Shown one piece after another: positions 45,665 to 56,999 of a stretch of DNA of 64,000 nt (position 1 is its first letter; each line of letters begins with the position of its first letter). Source of the stretch: Phyllostachys edulis (lineage: Eukaryota; Streptophyta; Magnoliopsida; Poales; Poaceae); contig CM070546.1 in the NCBI GenBank assembly GCA_036346405.1, positions 107,142,826-107,206,825 of the forward strand. Reading direction: 5' to 3'. A program made the position numbers and the translations under genes. The notes beneath the pieces are model-generated. The model saw only the letters and a program-made list of their open reading frames with translations. It was not told the DNA's origin and made no database searches.

Positions 45665-45751
45665 CTCCCTCTGCTTTTTTATTTTTTATTCTTGACGTCG
45701 ACTCAAGCAATCAATGAATGATAAACGTCAAGTATTTAGGATCAGAGGGAG
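45665..45751. mobile_element. Stowaway-like MITE, 87 bp
   Basis: The ends CTCCCTCTGC and the inverted ..CAGAGGGAG are the typical Stowaway termini. TA dinucleotides flank both ends (45663-45664 and 45752-45753). It is short for the family and codes for nothing. Confidence 0.8.
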
Positions 45752-46118
45752 TATAAATTAATTAAAGAAAAGATTTCGAGAAAGAGGGGGAGGAGAAAAT
45801 GGGTTTGATTGAGAAGTTTTCGTTGATATTTTGTATGAGGGTTAGGTCCGGGGCAAAGCAGTAATTTCAGTGCGCCTTAATTTGTCCAAGACCTTGGGCT
45901 CAGCCACGTATGCATCGCAGGGTACACACGTGGATACGTACCTAGTTTTCATCGGATCAAGACGGACATGATCCTCTGTATCGAAGGACTCAATACATAT
46001 GACCTATAGTGCCGCGTATTAGATAATGATCTCTATTATTCGATCAAAAAATAGATGCTTAGATCAATAGTTACAATGTTTTGCTACAGTAACATCGCTA
46101 CGATAAATATTCCATTGT

Positions 46119-49100
46119 TGTAACATCCCAAATGTATAAATGGGTGTGTGTTTCAAATGTAAGAAAATATGTAGAAATTAAAACTTTTTCTCACATCTTG
46201 AAACTCTTGAACTCTTCTATCATTCTTGTCAAGAGTTGTGGAATTCAAAAACCCAAAGCTCCTGTTGACTAAAGTCAAACCCTTATTCAACTTGTCACAA
46301 ATCCTGTACCAAACTTCGGGAAATATTTTTCCTTGGTTCTAGGAATGATGGGTGACCCCTCTGAATTATTTCATAATTTTAGAAATTATTTGATAATTTT
46401 TGGAGGTGTCAAACCAATTTTTCAATTGGTCAAACCCTAGAATAGCCTTGATGAATTTCTGAAGAAAAATGCAGTGCACAGAAACCTCTGGAAATTTTAT
46501 GTAAGGTTAATCCTGGAGTGAGGAAGCTCCAGTTAAAATTTCGGAATTTTTGGTGTTAGTTTGCTACCTCTAAAAATTCCTCCAAACTCAGCCTTCAAAT
46601 TTAAACTCAAACCAGCCTTTGTTCCTTGGGTCCGAGCCACCTTCCCAGCTGGGTCGAACCCAATCATGCCCAGCCTCCGCTGAAGCTCCTCCTCGGTAGG
46701 TCAGGCGTGCCCCATTGATCGTAATCCAATGGCTACGACCTCCCTCTCATCTCATCGCCCGCCGATCCAGATCTCGCGCCACGACCTCCTCCCTTTTCGT
46801 TGTCTTGCCTAACGCCTGCACCTCCGCGCGACTCGTCGCCGTTGGATCGAGATCCAATAGCCACGACCTCCTCTCCTTGCGTTGCCGTCCGATCAAAGAT
46901 CTCACGGCCACGACCTCTCGGCGTCGTCTTGCGCAGCCGCCACGATCTCCTCGATGTTGTGCGCGCTTGGATATAAATCCAATGGCCACGACCTCCTTCG
47001 CCGTTATGCGCCTTGATGTAAATCCAATGTCCACGACCTCCTTTCACCGTTGTGCGCCCTTGGATGTAAATCTAATGGCCATGACCTCCCATCGCATCGT
47101 GCGCACTAGCCAGACCTCCCACCTCTGTTGTGCACCGTTGGATTAAAATCCAACCGCCACGACCTCCCTCTGCAGCGCCGTTGGATCAAAATCCAATGAC
47201 CACGACCTCCATCGCATCGCGGCGCACTACTAGACCTCCACCCTCTGTTAGCGCCGTTGGATTGAAATCCAACCGCCACGATCTCCCACCTCTGTTGTGT
47301 GCCGTTGGATCAAAATCCAATGGCCATGACCTCCCTCCTCTGTTCAGCGTCTTTGGATGTAAATCTAACGGTCCTGACCTCCCTCAATGTTGTGTGCCGT
47401 TGGATCAAAATCCAACAACCACGACCTCCCATCGCTTGTCAGGGTCGCGCGCAACGGCCAGGACCTCCCGCCTCTGTTGATCGCCCTTGGATGCAAATCC
47501 AATGGTCACGACCTCCTGTCTCCTTTCAGCGCGCGACCTCCTCTTTTTGTTTCAAGAACCGCCCGACATTTAATCCAACGGACACGACCTCCCAATTGAG
47601 ATCTTGTGGTCGCGACCTCCCTTTCCTTTGCAAACCACCCTGTTTCGATCGAAGGGTCACGACTCTCTGTTCTTATCTAACGGTCGATATCGGCTCGTTC
47701 TTCTCCTTCCCACACGTCCACAGGCGCTTATGCGATGGGAGAGCAAAGGCTCTGTCACCTCCCAATCGCTCTTTTGTTGCCAAGATTAAATGCCGGGTCA
47801 CCTTCCGCCCCCTAGGTCCTGCTCTGACCTACCCCCATCCCCTCCACGTCCTTGTGGCGCCATGGACCGAACTGTGGGCTAAGCTCACCATGGAGCTTAA
47901 CCCTAGCTCATGGCCTATGCTCCCCGTCTTTATAAGGTCCCTCAGTACCTCCTTGGCACTCTTTAGACACCACTTAAGCTCTCCTTTGCTCTAGTGAGCT
48001 CAAGCACCCGTGAGCCCCTCGGCCGCCATTGTTGCACCTTGAAGCTGCTCGGTGGAACCCGTGCTCCAGTGGCTCCCTCACTCAACCTCTTGCTCCATAT
48101 TGTTCCTCTAACCTCCTGGAGTATTAACCCTAACCCAATTTCGGTTTGCCTCTTCAGGGAGCAGCTAATTTGGAGTTTCCCCTTTTCGACCGTTAGCACC
48201 CCCTTTCTTCCCCCATCGCCGGTGAGTGCTCTATTTCTCAATTCCTCACTGGAACCTTTTCGAGCTTTATGGAGCCAATGTGATGACCGGTCTGTGTTAA
48301 TTTTGCCCAGGTCCTCTCCTCCGCATTGTCCTCCTCAGCGCCTGCAAGGTCCTCCGCCGCCAAAGCTCCTCAATCCTCCTCGGGTCCTCCCTGCACCTAG
48401 GTAACCTTCTAAGTAACCCCTAGATGCCTGGCACTCGCTTGGATGAACCACTGCCGAGCTCTATTTCGTTTTTGCTTTTGGTCGTGTGTTGCCGCGCCGC
48501 CCCTCTCCGGCTAGCCGCCGCTTTGGTCCACCACCGCAGTGTGGTGGTAGTACCGATGGGCAAGACCGCTATTGCGCACCAGAGCGGCTTTAGATGGCGC
48601 CACTGTGCCTTAGGTCGCGGCGTTTGCCGCCGGCCGGGCGAGCACGTTGTCGGATCTTGCGCCAAGACAAGAGGTCGTAGCGGCGCGACGTGGCTCATCG
48701 CGGCCGCCCATCTTGGAGATCTGCGGTCCACCGTCGCCGCCTCGCTCACGCGTTAGCCCAAACGCCGTAGTGAATCAACTCTGGCCGTTGGATCCAAGAT
48801 CAACGGTCCATGTCGTTGGTTCCACGCGGGCGCGAGCGCGCGTTGCCAGTAGGTCTTGGGCCATCCGATCCAGGATCAACGGCCCAGGTTCGTCCACGTC
48901 GTTTTGAAATTTAGGATTTCCCGATGGATTTATTTGTAAACTGAAAAAGGTAATAAACTTCAAAAATGCATAACTATTTCATTTTAGCTCCTTTTGAGTT
49001 GATTCAAATTTTGGTGGCTCTGGTTTGAACTAAAATTTAATCTAAAAATGGTTGTAAGTTTAGTTCAGCTCCAGAAAATAGATTGGTAAATTAGTTTCAA

Positions 49101-49818
49101 AATTAACTTTAAATGTTGCTCCAAAATTTGCAATTAACTTGTAAAATGCATAAGTAATTCTCTAGAGATCCTTTTTGAGTGAATCCAACTTTGTTGGCTT
49201 CCTCTATTAGTGTACCAAATGGTAGAATAGGCTTTAGGTATGTCACTATTTTCAAAAGAATTGTGGGTGTATTTTACTTATGCTCTTTTGCATGTCTTTA
49301 AAAAAATCATAAAACATGCATCATGGCTCCAAATGAGGTAAACTCAACTGTGTTATTCATCTCATGAGGTGCTTGATTTACCATAAAAATCCCAGGTGCA
49401 ACACCTCTTTGGAAAATTGTGCTAGGCAATTTAATTCGGATGAACAGTAACCAATTTGAATTATCTAGCAATTTTCAGGCTGAGCAGATTTGTTTTGGCC
49501 ATAACTTTTGCATTAAGAATCCAAATCAATTGGTTCTTGTTGCTAAATTCTTTAAAAATCATGCTCTTGCTGCTGTAAAAATTTTAGAGCATTTGAAGAA
49601 AGTTTGCTGTTGAGCCGTTTCGGTTTTCATCGTTCTTACCGGTTCTTTATCGCTTTTTCGTTAGGTGTCGACGAGTGCGTTGATCCCGTGAGTGAACCTT
49701 TGCAGCATAGTGAACAGCTCCAGCAAGGCAAGCAATTTGATCATGTTTAATCCCATTACTTTCAAAGTCTAGTACTTTGTTTAACTTGTATGTATGCATG
49801 CTCTATTTTGTTGTTACA
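46119..49818 (+). mobile_element. Long LTR (about 3.7 kb), probably a solo LTR of a gypsy-type element
   Basis: The start TGTAACATCCCAAATG and the end TTGTTGTTACA have the TGTAACA/TGTTACA ends seen in the other long LTRs of this window. Inside are an AT-rich U3-like part, a repeat array (46718-47665), a TATA-like CTTTATAAGGTCC at about 47929 followed by a pyrimidine-rich leader, then AT-rich U5-like sequence. The open frames at 46.7-48.9 kb are repeat- and GC-derived. No gag or pol is adjacent. The last two bases overlap the start of the CACTA2 end, so the target duplication on the right cannot be checked. Confidence 0.6.
46718..47665 (+). repeat. Array of about 20 palindromic units, period 45-50 bp, inside the long LTR
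   Basis: Each unit has GCCGTTGGATCAAAATCCAA followed by YGGCCACGACCTCC, with the first part a hairpin (TTGGAT..ATCCAA). Units vary in the loop (CAAA, TAAA, GTAA). The open frames across the array are an effect of the repeat. Confidence 0.85.
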
Positions 49819-49834
49819 CTACTATAGGAAGCCA

Positions 49835-50245
49835 CATCACAGACGGTTCGGAACCGTCATCACAGACGGTTTCCGAACCATCTATATTTGTTGGTCTGTG
49901 ATAACATGCCATTATTACAGACAGTAAAAAACTGTCTGTGATACGCAATATCACAGACGGTTTTACTAAAAAACCGTCTGTGAAGGCTAGTATCACAAAC
50001 AGTTTGGACTAAAAACCATCTGTGATATGGGAATATCACAGATGGTTCTAAAGAAAACCCATCTATGATTTGTGAATATCACAGACGGCTTTTGTTAAGA
50101 ACCGTCTGTGATATTCGCGGATCACAGACGGTTTGTTTTATAACGATTCAGGATATTTGTATCACGAGCGGTTTTTAGTAGAAACCGCTCAGTGATATTT
50201 GCCTTCCTGCACGGTTTTAACAAAAACCGCTCGTGATAGCTCAAA
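49835..50245. repeat. CACTA2 subterminal palindrome array
   Basis: About nine units of CACAGACGGTTTT paired with AAACCGTCTGTGATA, changing towards CACGAGCGGTTTT/AAACCGCTCGTGATA on the inner side. These are typical protein-binding subterminal repeats of En/Spm elements. Confidence 0.85.
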
Positions 50246-50249
50246 CCCC

Positions 50250-52255
50250 TAACCTCAATTTTCTTTGTTTTTACGGCTAGCCTCAGAATTGCTAGCCATG
50301 CCCTCTCAAAACAAGCATGCACAAAAATGATTCAAGTATGCACAAAAACAAATTCATTAGAGATAATCAATTGTTGACAACTCAAAGTAATCATTACTCA
50401 AAATAAATTACAAAAGATCGTGATTTGTTCAAGTATTGTCGCTATAGTTACAACTGGATTACAATTGTTTACGTTGAGAGGTGTCGACGGGTGATGCTCT
50501 CGGTTGGCGGAGTGAAACTCTCCATTCTCGTTAATGATTTACGTGTTGATAAAGGTGCGAGCTTCCTCAAATGTCCTTGATCTCTTCCGCAACGAGTGAA
50601 TCACATTGTAAATCTAAGACCTGCCGCTACCAAGAGTAAACCGTAAGCTATATATATTTAAATTTATAATTAGGAAATAATTATTTCGAGATTGACAAAC
50701 CTCGTGATCCTTCTTCCTAGCTCTAAGGATTAATGCGATATGATAGCAGACGAGATTGCACATAACTCATCATCTTTTTGTCATGCACCGCAAAAAAGAA
50801 TTACATATATAGGTATAGTCGGTTCGAGACGCTGCGTTATTATGAAGTATGATATAGGATTATCGTGTTGTAGCGCTGCATCAAAAATCCATCCCGTGTG
50901 TTAGTTAGGCGCTCTTTCCATTGTATATTCCTTTGTTAGCAACATAATTGATGAACGACCTACATGATTGAAAAAGTTATCCTCGGCCATTTCAAACTAA
51001 TGAAGACTACAATAGAGTTATGTAAGGAGGAAATGAGCAAACCTCTCGAGTATTCCTCTTAGAATGTCAAGTCGTGTTTGTTGCGGTTTAGGGAATCAAG
51101 GTATATCACATGGTTCCTCTTGGGTATAATAACTAAAAGGATCCGATGGTACCTACTCATGTATGTCGCTATAGTCATTAAACCTAAGTTCGTGTTGCGT
51201 GATAAAGTACAAATGAAATTTGTATAGCAAGTAGTGACACTTACCCACGGTTGTAGGGCACCACTATGTACTTCATGTTCGTCGACGAAGCAATGACCTC
51301 GTTATGTATTTCTCGACGAAGGGCTAGTCTTCTTGGATGGTTTGCAACGATACCACATGTGGGTCGAGAAACCCACCGGTTCTTTCCATTCCGGACATTT
51401 TTCAAAGATGTATCTATACATAAGCAATGAGTTGTGATATTTATCGGTATTACATGAATGTAGAACTTGATTATACGCACTTACGTTGTCCAACATCGTA
51501 GAAGCGAGACGCCGAGGCCAACGAGGTTGAATAGTTCATATAAGTCGTTGAAGCCCACGACGAAGTACCTCGTCCGCTGAAGAAATGCTTGTCCTCGATT
51601 CGACGGTGATTCCAAGATCGCACCCTTCTTTTGGGTCTTGTCCAAGTACCGTGCATGCAAAGCGACAAGCATATCGGTGTGCATTAATTGCGTCGAGCAC
51701 AACGGTTTTTCGATGATGTAGTTCTGGGTATCGCGACTTCCTGCATTTGGGAGGCACCTTAACGCTCGTTGATTTCGATTTGGCCTTAGCGATTGGCGGC
51801 GTTTTTTGTGAGACGACTCGGGAACCGACACGCCAAGATGCTTTTGTTCCTTTGGCGTCTTCTCCACGGGAATCAAGAGGTGGCCTTGTGAGGCTAAACA
51901 TGAGGCGGAGTCATCGAGGGCCCGTTGGAGAGGAATGGTTGTGTCCAGATCACAAGACCGCTGGGTCGTAGCGATGTTGTTCTTGGGCCATTGGATAAAA
52001 GAGTGGACGGCATCCCTAGTGTTATGATCTCTTCGTTCGGCGAATCTTCATGGGATGGCTTGAAATTGACATGTACCATATCCACTGACCTTGGCGTAAC
52101 CTGCGCCACTGGCACCAGGTCAAGACCGCCCTTCCTCGTATGGATACACCATCCTCGCAACCTCAATACAAAGGGACCCATCCATCCTCACTTGGAGCTT
52201 GCACGCGGCTCCTATAAAACGACACGCATTAGCCAAGGCGCCCTATAGGTCTATC
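50250..52255 (-). pseudogene. CACTA2 second-ORF remnant (TnpA/Ulp1-type protein)
   Basis: Minus-strand segments include VHVNFKPSHEDSPNEEIITLG (52090 region), a basic KSKSTSVKVPPKCRKS segment, VLDAINAHRYACRF, GFNDLYELFNLVGLGVSLLRCW (51560-51490) and FEKCPEWKEPVGF (51410-51350). The same order is seen on the plus strand in CACTA3 at 62.4-63.1 kb. Multiple frameshifts show decay. The Ulp1 peptidase part would lie at 50.3-51.2 kb but is not readable with confidence. Confidence 0.55.
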
Positions 52256-52484
52256 TTTGGTGCATTCCATAGATGTACGCTACCTTGATGTCGCTCTATT
52301 GGTAATCGGATGTCGTCTATCGATAATCGGACGTCGTCATGTTTAGAATTATCTTGACGCGACGCTACTCCGACGCCGAGGAGGACCGCCTCCTAATTAA
52401 TTGAGGCGGATTTGCATCACTGCTCAAGAGTATCTCCATTTGACCCTGCAATGCTGCTATCTTTTCTTCAAATTTGTTAGTAAT

Positions 52485-52908
52485 TGTTGGAAGAATAATT
52501 CACCCCTCCTGCATATAGGGCCCACTTTGCAGGAGATGTACAGACGGATCCCAGAAATACTGTTGTACTCAGAAAAGACTATAATACCCTTCGCTTGTAC
52601 TCATAGTGTAGCTATCCCCTAAAGGGTATTTTGGTCATTTGTACAGGCTGAGGAGCCTATAAATACCCTATGTATCCCTCTCATTTGGGGGGAAGCTCTC
52701 TGGAGCAATAAAGCAACATGTTCAAACTGGTGAGCCCTCGGGGCTCCTCTCCCGAGGTAACCCCATTGGCTCACCGACAGAGTAGAGCGGTCTCTCGGAC
52801 CTCGAACTCAGATAAATCCTCGTGTCATTTTTTACCCTCGTGGACGATGGCCCGTCAGACGGCCGACGTCCACCCCCTCACCCGTGTTGGGTTCTTACTC
52901 CTACAACA
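52485..52908 (+). mobile_element. gypsy-type LTR, 424 bp
   Basis: It runs from TGTTGGAAGAATAATTC to ...CTCCTACAACA. It contains a TATA box (GCCTATAAATACCC, about 52655) and AATAAA (about 52709). It is followed at 52909 by TTGGCGCCGACCGTGGGGAC, a primer-binding-site motif of many grass gypsy elements, so this is a 5' LTR on the plus strand. 52261-52484 holds nothing recognised. Confidence 0.7.
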
Positions 52909-53300
52909 TTGGCGCCGACCGTGGGGACGTAGCTAATCGATGAAAGGCTATGTCTCATACTAAAAAAAATACTCTAAGTCCACGAAACCTCCTCCAGCTC
53001 CGGAGGGTAATGATCTCGTGGACGACCCATCCGCTCTTTGAAGGATCCCTAGTTGAGCACCCTCGTCGGAGATCAGGGCCATCCACCTCGGGATGGCAAC
53101 GTCCTACATGCCCTGGGGCTCCCATGCGCATCCTCCTCCCTTGTGCGAGTCGGTGCGAGGCCCAGCCAAGGGCAAGCAGTTCAAGGCACCCTCGCAGCCA
53201 GGAGGCTAAGGATTCTGAGGCCAACCATCACCCTCGGGACGCATGACGTCCATGCGGCGTGAGCGATGAAGGCTCGCTACGAGGGCTACCCCCTAACATG
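52909..53300 (+). mobile_element. Primer-binding site and short internal remnant of the gypsy element
   Basis: After the PBS only about 390 bases of GC-rich sequence follow, with an ORF from 52950 (MSHTKKNTLSPRNLLQ) that has no recognisable Gag domain. The rest of the element is missing. It ends at a CCCCTAACA...TGTTAGGGG hairpin (53290-53313). Confidence 0.5.
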
Positions 53301-53398
53301 CAACTGTTAGGGGACAGTCCTGACATATAAATCTTGTATGGGCTCTCAAGACACTTTCTCTCCAAGAGATTTCACCCTTGTGGTGCGTATGGCGTACG

Positions 53399-55491
53399 TG
53401 TTGGGTCACGGGGTAGGCTACGATAGCTACAAACAAAAATTCTACCACGCGAGCCAGGATGCCAAGCAAGTAGATGATCACAGATCGTTACCAACAGACG
53501 CGCAGAGCAGCGGAAGAAGGGTTGGAGCACTGGTCCAACGAAGAGCAAGGCCGATGTAGTGGTCGAGTCGATCGTCCAACGCCCAAAGAAGTCGATGCAC
53601 GTTGGTCGCAATAAGGTAGTTAGGATCGCGATCCAAGTCTTAAAGTCTTACGATTTCATTTAACCCACGACGACTGTCGATCCAAGTCTTACTGCCGATC
53701 CGATCCTACTCAAGGTAGGTAGGATCGCGATCCTACTCTTAGAGTCTTACGGTTTATTTAACCCACGACAAATTGCCGATCCAAATCTCACCGCCGATCC
53801 TACTCGAGAGACTTAGGGCAATTTTTTTTAGAGGCCGTGCTTTCTTGATATTTTGTTTTAGAGCAAAATTTGTTAATATTAATTTCTGAGAATGAAACTA
53901 TAAATAAACAAGGAGCATGCAAAATATTGTATCAAGGTGGTAATGCTAGTACAAATATCTATATTATGGCATGAGCAATCTTGAGCTTGATAATGATAAG
54001 CTATTTTTATTCTGGAGTATGTCTAGCTACTTTTAAGGAACATGCAAGTGGTAAACCATATAACAATCATACAAACTTATAGTATAGATGTTAAATATGT
54101 GTATTTTTACAACCAGAGAATCGCCGATTCTACGATTCGACATTATGATTCGATCCTACCGAGGCAAATCGATCCGACTCGGGATCTCGACTCGACTACC
54201 TTGGTCGCAATCGATCGTCTCCTCCAAAGAACGTCTGCGGTTCCTTGTGAAAATCGCGGATCGTCCTCAAGCGCAACAATCGTAGTAGCGCCTCACAGTA
54301 TCCACACGCCCAGGAAGGAACAACCGAACGCTGGTGTGCAAAGACCAAATCGCGCGGTGGAGCTCTAAGGAAGATGGCGGCTAGGGTTTGGTGGTGTTTC
54401 ACGATCCTTCCATGACCTCATGCACCTCCTTATATAGTGCTCGTGGCGGATCCTATCAGGACACGCCATTTAATCGATTCGTATTGGTTTGTTCCAACCC
54501 GTTAAGTGTGTGACCTCAGAGGTTCATGTGTAGTTGGTTGTGACTTGGAAACCGCTTCCGATCACGAGTCGAAGCGGCTCCTAACAGTAACATATCGATT
54601 CCCGAATACACACAAATTATATCGGACGAACCTTAATGAAATATGATCTACGACTAGGTCCTCATCACTTACGACTAGGTCCTATCTCTATACGACCACC
54701 AGATTTGATCACGACCAACTCAGTAACTCCTTACGACTTGGTTTCACCACTCTGTGATTACGCTCGACCGCCTACTACGACTTGCTTGTATCTCCATACG
54801 ACCCGAGAATCGCTCGAACTAAGTTTACCTACGTGTATACTCCTTTGCCTCACGATGTCCCGATCGAACTCCGGTGAGATGTTGTGTCATCCATGGACTG
54901 CTCAATACTTTTCGATCGAGTGTCGATAACTTTACGTGGTCGAACACTTCGACAACTAGTGGCATGGCCATGCACTTTCTTTATCCGATCACAACGAGGG
55001 CCCAGACATCTCTCTGTTATGTTAGGAGGGCAAATTCCATATCCGACCGGTCACATTCCTCTCCATGTTTTGAGCATACCCGAAAGCTACCTTTATAACT
55101 ACCCGATTCACGGTGTAGCGTTTGGCAACCCCTAAGAGTGCTCTTACACATGTAGGAAACCATGCCGATCTCGTGTCTAAGGATTATACATCATCATTGC
55201 TTGAGACCAACTAACGACACATAGATTCATAACAATCTCAATAGTGTCTCAATGTGGGTCTTATCCAACATCATGTTCTCTAACATGTGTCCATATTATT
55301 GGTTTGATATCTCCATATCTATGACTCATGAAACATAGTCATCAACCAATGCATATGCTAGTCTATTCATATGTGTCCTCATATGTTTACGACCAGGGAT
55401 CGTATAAGAATAGTTATTGCAGAAATATAGAGTTTCACAACCAAGTCACATACTTGATAATAAATATTAACAATATTATTCTAGGAACAAA
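53399..55491 (-). mobile_element. Angela/BARE-like copia LTR on the minus strand, about 2.1 kb
   Basis: On the minus strand the LTR ends ...TACCCCGTGACCCAACA at 53399. Its middle has the Angela-type stretch read on the plus strand as AGCTACCTTTATAACTACCC and GCGTTTGGCAACCCC (about 55085-55135). A minus-strand TATA box (TATATAAGGAGG, about 54437) is followed by a leader. The first few bases (TGTTGG...) are missing because CACTA3 begins at 55492. No PBS or Pol is adjacent on the left side, so it is a solo or 3' LTR. The small ORFs in it are not genes. Confidence 0.7.
53610..53815. repeat. Tandem duplication of about 100 bp inside the Angela-like LTR
   Basis: GGTAG(G)TTAGGATCGCGATCC..CTTAC.ATTTAACCCACGAC..GCCGATCC is present twice with small differences. 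Related GATCC-rich sequence recurs at 54120-54200. Confidence 0.65.
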
Positions 55492-55514
55492 CACTACTAC
55501 AGAAATGCTAATAC

Positions 55515-55850
55515 TGGACGCCTGATCACAGACGGTTCATCGAAACCGCTCAGATAAACACAATCTCGGGCGGTTTTTGTTGCCCACCGTTCGTGTTATT
55601 CTCGCGCTAAAACCGCTCAGTGAAGATGTCATATCACGACGGTTCATGTTTGGAACCGTCGTGATACTTCACGAGCGGTTCCAAACATGAACCGTCTGTG
55701 ATATCACCCAATATCACGAGCGGTTTTGGTTAGAACCGTCTGTGATACTTCACAGACGGTTCCAAACATGAACCGTCTGTGATATTGCCCAATATCATAG
55801 ACGGTTTTTGTTAAAAACCGTCCGTGATAATTAACTCATCACAGACGTAT
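55515..55850. repeat. CACTA3 subterminal palindrome array
   Basis: Units of CACAGACGGTTC / GAACCGTCTGTGATA and CACGAGCGGTT / AACCGCTCGTGATA alternate in both orientations, some eight in total. They are the same motifs as in CACTA2. Confidence 0.85.
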
Positions 55851-55860
55851 ATATATAGCT
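55843..55860 (+). promoter_or_regulatory. TATA box of the CACTA3 transposase gene
   Basis: GTATATATATAGCTCC directly follows the last subterminal unit. A leader with a possible GGTGAGAT donor (56090) comes next. Confidence 0.45.
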
Positions 55861-55869
55861 CCGCCTCCG

Positions 55870-56990
55870 GCCAAAACAGATATAGTCTTCTTGATCTTCA
55901 TATCTCGGCGCCACGATAGGTCCATCGCCGCCCGCGTCGGTTTGAGTACATCGCCTCACCTCACCGAGCCGGCTGGTCCATTTCAACAGATATTGTCGCC
56001 GAGGAGCTTGCCGCCGCCTCTGTTCACCGATCGACGACCCACCGCGCTTTGACCTTCCCCGACTTTCATTGACACCTTCCTCGTGATCGAGGTGAGATAT
56101 CAAGCATAAGCATCCTTTAATTTGAGTAGTTTCAGCGTTTACGCGAAATCGCTAGTTTCAGCGCCTCTATGGGACATCACTGCTTGTTCGCCTCAGCGAG
56201 ACCTTAGGCCGAGAGCCACGACTATATAGCAATGCGATGTCACCTCTAAGCCCAGCTTTGAGCTTCAAATTAATCATACTGTTTTTAATCATTTAGTTAA
56301 TAAACTAATGAGTCTATGACATGTGGGATCGCCATAGATTTTATAAATAAAATCATGAAATAAAAATGAGTCACCGACAAGTAGGGCCCACATGTAAGTT
56401 AATAAAATCGAAAAAATGTAAAAATGAAAAATCGTAATTAAGCCTCGTAAAATACGCCGAAAGTCATCACCCTTTTATTTATTTTCGTGGTTTTCAATAC
56501 GAACCGTGTGATGGACCGGTTAGATGTACACCGAGAACCGTGTGAGTGAAGAGTACATTAATGGCGGTTCGCTTACAAGAAGCCGAGGAGGATATGTTGA
56601 ATAAGGGGCGGAATATATGTATCGCCCATGCATTGATCGCGAGAATCAAGATGTTTAACAACCGAGCGCAGATCGAAGCACACTTGATTCAAGGGGTTTC
56701 AAAAGGGTTATACATGTTGGACCATCACGTGAAGAGCATATTATACAGAAGTCAACGATATGCATATTATACAGAAGTCAACGATATGTCGCGAATGTCG
56801 ATTGTGGTTCCGATTCGGATAGGCCGCACGATGACAATCTAGATCAGATGTAGCGATGATGCGTAGGAACTGTGATGAGAGGGAGTATGTTCAATTCGGG
56901 CGTGATGGAGGACTCAGAGAAACCTTTGTTCCCTGCCGCAAGTCGAATACACAAGGTTGTCATCCGTGCTTAAACCGCTGAAATTGAAGG
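55870..56990 (+). other. CACTA3 leader, intron and unclear 5' coding part
   Basis: The stretch to 56100 is leader-like. 56110-56520 is AT-rich and intron-like. The 98-codon ORF at 56546-56842 lies where the N-terminal part of TNP2 proteins is expected, but shows no match I can defend. It contains a 25-bp duplication (GCATATTATACAGAAGTCAACG). Confidence 0.35.
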
Positions 56991-56999
56991 CAAGCAACG

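Larger units (their letters stand above)
49817..52260 (-). mobile_element. CACTA element 2, one end plus 3' coding part
   Basis: It begins CACTACTATAGGAAGCC and is followed by a subterminal array of ATCACAGACGGTTTT/AAAACCGTCTGTGAT (49835-50245). It then carries minus-strand remnants of the second CACTA ORF. The motif array is the same as in CACTA3 at 55.5 kb, so both belong to one family. No matching TAGTG end is found to the right. The sequence seems truncated before the gypsy LTR at 52485. Confidence 0.75.

Noticed and set aside
46715..47994. ORFs up to 231 codons with repeated PPS/SNGHDLP motifs
   Set aside because: The repeated peptide is the translation of the palindromic LTR array.
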